A stretch of 60,675 bases of DNA, from contig CACZBS010000019.1 in assembly GCA_902779455.1 (NCBI GenBank), forward strand, positions 1 to 60,675. Direction: 5' to 3'. Position numbers and translations under genes: made by a program. Below, in pieces: positions 56,087 to 60,675 of this stretch. The notes below the pieces were generated by a model that saw nothing but the letters and a program-made list of their open reading frames with translations, did not search any database and was not told where the DNA came from. The first letter of the stretch is position 1. Each line of letters opens with the position of its first letter. This DNA is from an uncultured Prevotellaceae bacterium. GTDB taxonomy: Bacteria; Bacteroidota; Bacteroidia; Bacteroidales; Bacteroidaceae.

Positions 56087-58141
56087 ATGAAACGCATCAA
56101 CCTGAATTTTGAACTCACATGGCGCGACATCGCATGGCGCGTGGCGCTGGTGTTGGCAGTCGTGGCCGTCATCGTGTGGTTTATGCCCCGCGACCACCGT
56201 CCTAACTTCAAGTTCGAGCAGGGCAAGCCCTGGAACTATGCCGACATGACCGCCACGTTCGATTTTCCCGTCTATAAGAGCGACTCGGTCGTCAAGGCCG
56301 AACAGGAGGCTGCGCTCAAGGACTATGAGCCATATTACACCTACGACGCCGAGGTGGGGCCCGAGCAGGTGAGGCGCTTCATGCAGCAGTTCGGCCGCGA
56401 CCAGAAGGGCCTGAGCTCCGACTATAAGCGCATCATCGCCAACCGCCTCAATGCCTGCTATGCCCAGGGCATCGTCGACACGAAGTCGCCCTCGGGCCTG
56501 CAGCTCGACTCTACAGCCATGCTGCGGCGCGTCGACGGCAAGGATGCCGTCAGCGTCGCCGTGTCCAGCGTGTTCACCGGACTCGAGGTCTACGAGCTGC
56601 TGCTCAGCGACCCCATGCTCCGCGACCGCCTGTCGGCCCTGCAGGACCTGGACCTTAATGAGTATATCGTGCCCAACCTGGTCTACGACGAGGAGCGCAG
56701 CGACCAGAGCCGCATCGACCTGATGAACAGCGTCACGCGCGCCAGCGGCGTCGTGCTCCGCGGCCAGAAGATCATCGACCGCGGCGACATCGTCGACGAG
56801 TCCACCTCGAGGGTGCTGCAGTCCTATCTGACCGAGATCGACAAGCGCCACCAGGGCGACCGCGGCATCAGCTCCACCGTCATGGGCGAGCTGCTCTACG
56901 TGCTGCTGGTCGTGCTGGGCTTCACCGTCTACCTGACCATGTATCGCAAGGACTATTTCGACGACATGCGCTCCGTCGCCATGCTCTACACCCTGCTCGT
57001 CCTCTTCGCCGTGCTGGCCTCGATCCTGGTAGAGCACAACGTGCTCCACGTCTACATCCTGCCCTTTGCCATCGTGCCCATCTTCGTGCGCGTCTTCATG
57101 GATTCGCGCACGGCCTTCATGGCCCACACGGCCCTGGTGCTCATCTGTGCCTGCATCCTGCAGCACCCCCTGGAGTTCATCGCCGTCGAGATGGCCGCCG
57201 GCCTGGCAGCCATCTTCTCGCTGCGCGAGCTCTCGAGCCGCTCGCAGCTCTTCTGGACGGCCACGCTGGTCACCCTCGTGGCCATGCTCACCAACCTGTC
57301 GCTCTTCCTCATCCGCTCAGGCGACTTCTCGCGCATCGACACGTCCGAATACTACTTCCTGCTCGTCTGCGGCATCGTCATCTTCTGCAGCTATCCTCTG
57401 CTCTACATCGTCGAGCGCACGTTCGGATTCGTCAGCAACATCACGCTCATCGAGCTCAGCGACATGAACAAGGAGCTGCTGCGACGCATGAGCGAGGTGG
57501 CCCCCGGCACGTTCCAGCACTCCATCCAGGTGGGCAACCTGGCCGCCGAGATAGCCCGCAAGATCGGGGCCAACGCCCAGCTGGTGCGCACGGGCGCCCT
57601 CTATCATGACATCGGCAAGACCCAGAACCCCATCTACTTCACCGAGAACCAGTCGGGCGGCATCTCGCCCCACGACCACCTGTCGCTCATCGAGAGCGCC
57701 CAGATGATCGTCAGCCACGTCACTGAGGGCCTCAAGCTGGCCGACCACTACAACCTGCCCCAGCAGATCCGCGACTTCATCAGCACGCACCACGGACTGG
57801 GCAAGGCCAAGTATTTCTTTATCAAATATAAGAACGAGCACCCCGACGAGCCCGTCGACGACCTGCTCTTCACTTATCCCGGCCCCAACCCCTTCACCAA
57901 GGAGCAGGCCGTGCTGATGATGGCCGACGCCGTCGAGGCCGCCTCGCGCTCGCTGCCTGACTACACGGAGCAGTCGATCCGCCAGCTCGTCGGCCGCATC
58001 ATCGACTCGCAGGTGCAGGAGGGCTATTTCCGCGACTGCCCCATCACGTTCCGCGACATCGCCTACGCCAAGACGGTCCTCATCGAGAAGCTCAAGACCA
58101 TCTACCACACCCGCATCAGCTATCCGGAGGCCAAAGCCTGA
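56087..58141 (+). CDS. 7TM-HD family phosphohydrolase (PgpH-like, c-di-AMP phosphodiesterase type)
   Basis: The 684-residue protein has one N-terminal helix (VALVLAVVAVIVWFMP), a periplasmic domain (about 40-270), a block of seven membrane helices (about 275-460; LLYVLLVVLGFTVYLTMYRK, LLVCGIVIFCSYPLLYIVER) and a cytoplasmic HD domain: FQHSIQVGNLAAEIARKIGA (His about 477) and GALYHDIGKTQNP (HD about 506-507). This is the 7TMR-HDED plus HD layout of PgpH, which degrades c-di-AMP in other bacteria. Activity here is inferred from the fold. Length is normal. Confidence 0.88.
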   Translation: MKRINLNFELTWRDIAWRVALVLAVVAVIVWFMPRDHRPNFKFEQGKPWNYADMTATFDFPVYKSDSVVKAEQEAALKDYEPYYTYDAEVGPEQVRRFMQQFGRDQKGLSSDYKRIIANRLNACYAQGIVDTKSPSGLQLDSTAMLRRVDGKDAVSVAVSSVFTGLEVYELLLSDPMLRDRLSALQDLDLNEYIVPNLVYDEERSDQSRIDLMNSVTRASGVVLRGQKIIDRGDIVDESTSRVLQSYLTEIDKRHQGDRGISSTVMGELLYVLLVVLGFTVYLTMYRKDYFDDMRSVAMLYTLLVLFAVLASILVEHNVLHVYILPFAIVPIFVRVFMDSRTAFMAHTALVLICACILQHPLEFIAVEMAAGLAAIFSLRELSSRSQLFWTATLVTLVAMLTNLSLFLIRSGDFSRIDTSEYYFLLVCGIVIFCSYPLLYIVERTFGFVSNITLIELSDMNKELLRRMSEVAPGTFQHSIQVGNLAAEIARKIGANAQLVRTGALYHDIGKTQNPIYFTENQSGGISPHDHLSLIESAQMIVSHVTEGLKLADHYNLPQQIRDFISTHHGLGKAKYFFIKYKNEHPDEPVDDLLFTYPGPNPFTKEQAVLMMADAVEAASRSLPDYTEQSIRQLVGRIIDSQVQEGYFRDCPITFRDIAYAKTVLIEKLKTIYHTRISYPEAKA

Positions 58142-58267
58142 CGGCCCGCAGGCGGCGTCGCGGAGGTCGATGACCTTCGCTTCTGAGTGGTGTTTTGTAA
58201 ATAAAATTCCGAATGGACGAGCTAGATTTCACAACTGCTTGTTTTTCAGTCGTATATAATATTCGTA

Positions 58268-58352
58268 AAAATGAAGCGGCGCTTTTCGATGAGAGAAGTG
58301 CCGCTTTTCGTGTCAAAAAGGACCGCTTCTCGGGCCGAAAAGCACCGCTTCT
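58268..58352. repeat. GGCGCTTTTCG hairpin repeat
   Basis: GAAGCGGCGCTTTTCGATGA and GAAAAGCACCGCTTCTTT form a multi-stem region. It shares its core (GGCGCTTTT and AAGCACCGCTTCTTT) with the terminator region at 30011-30115, so two copies of a third-type palindrome exist. The 58142-58503 gap holds no gene; a promoter lies at 58464-58471. Confidence 0.65.
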
Positions 58353-58463
58353 TTGTCTTCGTTGTATCGTTTGTCAGAATATTTCGCAATAGTCGGTAAG
58401 ATTTTATCCGTTAATTTTCCTTAATTATTGCACACTTTTGATTTGAGTGTGCGATAATATGCG

Positions 58464-58471
58464 TACCTTTG
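58464..58471 (+). promoter_or_regulatory. Promoter -7 element (TACCTTTG) for the FadL-type porin
   Basis: TACCTTTG lies 33 bp before the ATG at 58504; a TTTTG (58436-58440) lies about 23 bp upstream. Confidence 0.6.
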
Positions 58472-58503
58472 CCGCCGAAATCCAAAGAATTGTTTAAAAG
58501 GAT

Positions 58504-60096
58504 ATGAAAATTTTAAAATCATTGATGGTCAGCCTTTTGCTGACCTCTGCCGCAACCACCGTGATGGCTGGCGGCATTCTGACCAACACAAACCAAAGTG
58601 TAGCTTTCTTGCGTAATCCCGCCCGCGACGGCGCCATCGGCCTCGACGGTGTCTACAGCAATCCGGCTGGCGTAGCCTTCATGGACGACGGTCTGCATCT
58701 GGCTTTCAACTGGCAGTATGCCCACCAGACGCGCACCATCACCTCGACCAACAACCTCTTCACGCTGGGCGCCAAGAACGGCGGACTGGCCACGAAGGAG
58801 TTCGAGGGCGTGGCTGATGCGCCCATCATCCCCTCGCTGCAGGCCGCCTATAACAAGGGCCCCTGGAGCTTCCAGTTCAATTTCTCCGTGCCCGGCGGTG
58901 GCGGTAAGTGCGAGTTCGACAAGGGTATCGGTTCGTTCGAGACCTACGTCGGCGCCATTGCCCAGCGCCTCATCGGCACGTCGCAGCAGCTGAATGCCAG
59001 CCTGGCTCACTTTCCCTCAACCAACCCCAACGACCCCCTCCCCAGTGTGCCCAACGTCTATGGCTACGACGTCGACGGCTACATGAAGGGCAAGCAATAC
59101 TACTTCGGAGTGCAGCTCGGTGCCGCCCGCAAACTGACTGACAACCTGTCGGTCTATGCCGGAGTGCGCCTGCTCTATGGTACGGCCAGCTATGAGGCCC
59201 GCCTCAATAATATTCGCGTGATGGACGGAAGTGAGCCCGGTAAAACCCTGCCGCAATACTTCGAGGGCGTCCAAGGCGGACTGACCAAGGCCTATACGAA
59301 TGCCGTCGCCAGCTATATGGCTGCCGGACTGTCGCAGGAACAGGCCATGCAGCAGCCTGCCGTCAAGCAGCTTGAGGCCACGGGCCAGCAGCTGAACGCC
59401 AGCGCCGAGACGCTGGCTCCCTATTCCAACGGCGTCAACCTGAAGAGCGACCAGACGGGCTGGGGCATCGCCCCCGTGCTGGGCATCGACTACAAGATCG
59501 GCAACTTCAACTTCGCCGCCAAGTATGAGTTCAAGACCCGCATGCGCATGAAGAACGACTCCGACCTGAAGGAGGCCTCCGTCATCTCGGCCACCAAGAA
59601 ATTCGTCAACGGCACGAGCGTGCCCGAGGACTCGCCCGCACTGCTCGCCCTCGGCGCACAGTGGAGCGTCGTGGACAACGTGCGCGTGAACCTGGGCTAT
59701 CACCACTTCTACGACACGTCGGCCCACTGGTATGAGCACTCCGAGCGACTGCTCGACGGCGGCACCAACGAGTATCTGGCCGGTGCCGAGTGGGACATCA
59801 CGGACCGCCTGACCGTCTCGGGCGGTGGACAGCTGACGCGTTATCAGCTGACCGACCAGTACATGAACGACATGTCGTTCGTCGTCAACAGCTACAGCTT
59901 CGGCCTTGGCCTGGAGTATAAGGTGACCGACAACGTGAAGCTCGCTGCCGCCTACTTCCAGACCAACTATGAGGACTACGACATGGACACGCCCGCACAG
60001 AGCATGGAGGCCCTCGGACTGAGCATCCCGGCCGGCAAGAACTCGTTCACCCGCACCAACCGCGTGCTGGGCCTGAGCTGCGAGCTGACCTTCTGA
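58504..60096 (+). CDS. OmpP1/FadL family outer membrane transporter
   Basis: A 530-residue porin with signal peptide MKILKSLMVSLLLTSAATTV (ending MAG) and the FadL N-terminal hatch pattern RDGAIGLDGVYSNPAGVAFM with the NPA motif. The barrel strands include WSFQFNFSVPGGGGKCEFDK and the end VLGLSCELTF. FadL-type proteins admit hydrophobic molecules such as long-chain fatty acids; the true substrate is not known. Residues about 250-300 are a helical insert (YTNAVASYMAAGLSQEQAMQ). Own promoter upstream and terminator (60120-60157) downstream. Confidence 0.9.
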   Translation: MKILKSLMVSLLLTSAATTVMAGGILTNTNQSVAFLRNPARDGAIGLDGVYSNPAGVAFMDDGLHLAFNWQYAHQTRTITSTNNLFTLGAKNGGLATKEFEGVADAPIIPSLQAAYNKGPWSFQFNFSVPGGGGKCEFDKGIGSFETYVGAIAQRLIGTSQQLNASLAHFPSTNPNDPLPSVPNVYGYDVDGYMKGKQYYFGVQLGAARKLTDNLSVYAGVRLLYGTASYEARLNNIRVMDGSEPGKTLPQYFEGVQGGLTKAYTNAVASYMAAGLSQEQAMQQPAVKQLEATGQQLNASAETLAPYSNGVNLKSDQTGWGIAPVLGIDYKIGNFNFAAKYEFKTRMRMKNDSDLKEASVISATKKFVNGTSVPEDSPALLALGAQWSVVDNVRVNLGYHHFYDTSAHWYEHSERLLDGGTNEYLAGAEWDITDRLTVSGGGQLTRYQLTDQYMNDMSFVVNSYSFGLGLEYKVTDNVKLAAAYFQTNYEDYDMDTPAQSMEALGLSIPAGKNSFTRTNRVLGLSCELTF

Positions 60097-60119
60097 TTCA
60101 GCGGCGCCATAACACAGAA

Positions 60120-60157
60120 AAAAACATCCCGTTCCTTTGGTGGAATGGGATGTTTTT
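60120..60157 (+). terminator. Terminator after the FadL-type gene, directly before a promoter
   Basis: 16-bp stem AAAAACATCCCGTTCC and GGAATGGGATGTTTTT (one G-T wobble), loop TTTGGT. A TATCTTTG promoter (60160-60167) starts three bases later. Confidence 0.75.
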
Positions 60158-60159
60158 CG

Positions 60160-60167
60160 TATCTTTG
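60160..60167 (+). promoter_or_regulatory. Promoter -7 element (TATCTTTG) for the antitoxin-like gene
   Basis: TATCTTTG lies 33 bp before the ATG at 60200. Confidence 0.6.
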
Positions 60168-60199
60168 CCGTCGTAAAACTAAATAAGAAATTAGTAGAA

Positions 60200-60436
60200 A
60201 TGGCAACAATCGTATTGCAAGTTCCGGACGAGAGTCTTGTTGCTAAGGTGAAGCAGGCCTGTAAGATGCTGGTCGGCGTCGCATCTGTCAAGGTGGAGCG
60301 CCCCAAGGCCCCTAAGGCCAAGGATTTCGATGTCACGAAGACGGCCGCCTTCAAGGAGGCACTGGACGACGTGGAGCATGGACGTGTGTATCATGCGGAT
60401 AGTGTTGAGGATATGTTCAAGAAGATTTTAGGATGA
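60200..60436 (+). CDS. Antitoxin-like small protein
   Basis: The 78-residue protein starts at ATG 60200 (MATIVLQVPDESLVAKVKQA); the middle has basic PKAPKAKDFDVTKTAAFKEA and a C-terminal helix HADSVEDMFKKILG. The layout (beta strand plus helices, acidic/basic end) and the small downstream ORF starting YSISYSKRFEKDLKR point to a RelE/YafQ-type toxin-antitoxin pair with this gene as antitoxin. The family is not certain. Confidence 0.6.
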   Translation: MATIVLQVPDESLVAKVKQACKMLVGVASVKVERPKAPKAKDFDVTKTAAFKEALDDVEHGRVYHADSVEDMFKKILG

Positions 60437-60439
60437 TTT

Positions 60440-60537
60440 ATGTATAGTATTAGTTATTCGAAGCGTTTTGAAAAAGACCTGAAACGGTGAAGAATTCATG
60501 TGGAAGTGTTTTGGATAATCACAAACTGTTGTAAATC
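60440..60537 (+). pseudogene. Truncated RelE/YafQ-type toxin gene
   Basis: The ATG at 60440 gives MYSISYSKRFEKDLKR, the typical opening of a YafQ/RelE mRNA interferase, then a TGA (60488-60490). Readthrough in the same frame continues RIHVEVFWIITNCC, still similar to the toxin fold (compare VEVF), so one stop mutation or small indel has broken the gene. The rest of the gene is missing; sequence to 60675 shows no coding match. Confidence 0.55.
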
Positions 60538-60675
60538 AGCGCATAACAAGAAGTGCCCAAAATTAAACGGTACAAAAAAGTGCAATAGCAAAAAATGGGA
60601 AATCTAAGAGTTTTGTAGAGCAAAACCAGCCTTCAAAGGTGTGCAACATTTAACATTTCGTTAAGATTATTTAAC
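60537..60675. other. Unassigned right edge, possible mobile-element junction
   Basis: The region after the toxin fragment is AT-rich and has no gene I can see. Abrupt loss of toxin homology near 60537 suggests a deletion or an inserted element continuing beyond the window. No terminal inverted repeat could be confirmed. Confidence 0.3.

Noticed and set aside
1-60675. tRNA or rRNA genes
   Set aside because: No cloverleaf or rRNA-like sequence was noticed on either strand by eye; a covariance scan would be decisive.

Overview
The window looks like chromosome from a GC-rich member of the Bacteroidales, probably Prevotellaceae. The evidence is: many Bacteroidetes-type promoters (TAnnTTTG, often read as TAACTTTG, TACCTTTG or TATCTTTG, 20-120 bp before start codons); a complete type IX secretion (T9SS) core operon; a TonB receptor locus with an ECF sigma factor; PorP, GldK-N, DUF4249 and DUF3332 proteins; and several lipoproteins. 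Coding DNA is GC-rich, so long antisense shadow ORFs are common. Intergenic DNA is AT-rich and full of repeats.

Layout. 1-1300: decayed radical SAM fragment, a small hypothetical gene and hairpins. 1296-3896: MBOAT acyltransferase plus SGNH-like partner. 4188-4814: HU-like protein. 4815-5656: repeat island. 5657-12631: T9SS operon porP-gldK-gldL-gldM-gldN plus a PorT-like barrel. 12632-14601: long structured leader and a secreted BIG2/FISUMP protein. 15091-18848: cysS (minus) and a DUF488 / dual-OB-like / lipoprotein operon. 18969-25690: GH43, a large GH38 alpha-mannosidase and a Tat-exported aldo/keto reductase. 25881-29991: Dna2-like nuclease-helicase and a DUF3332 lipoprotein. 30314-37987 (minus): an operon of metallopeptidase lipoprotein, M24 peptidase, glycyl radical enzyme, its activase and Xaa-Pro aminopeptidase, read here as hydroxyproline/proline peptide catabolism. 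38196-39182: malate dehydrogenase. 39336-45278: ECF sigma, barrel, TonB receptor, DUF4249 lipoprotein and a miniature FecR-like protein. 45380-49622: small lipoprotein, gamma carbonic anhydrase, porin plus FMN-binding protein, metallophosphoesterase. 49787-52575: peroxiredoxin, then a radical SAM/SPASM enzyme with two TonB-domain lipoproteins. 52602-55911 (minus): waaA, a DUF559 nuclease and gltX. 56087-60436: 7TM-HD phosphohydrolase, FadL-type porin, and an antitoxin-like gene followed by a broken toxin.

The most unusual feature of the window is its repeat load. At least three families of short palindromic or heptamer-based repeats occur between genes and also inside conserved genes without breaking the frame: helicase (twice), Xaa-Pro aminopeptidase, glycyl-radical activase, glycyl radical enzyme, alpha-mannosidase (three times), KDO transferase and glutamyl-tRNA synthetase. 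In one case a repeat supplies much of a signal peptide. The other standout is the radical SAM / paired lipoprotein locus, whose substrates carry repeated YGPPP motifs.

All calls come from reading the sequence and from memory of protein families. No database search was run.
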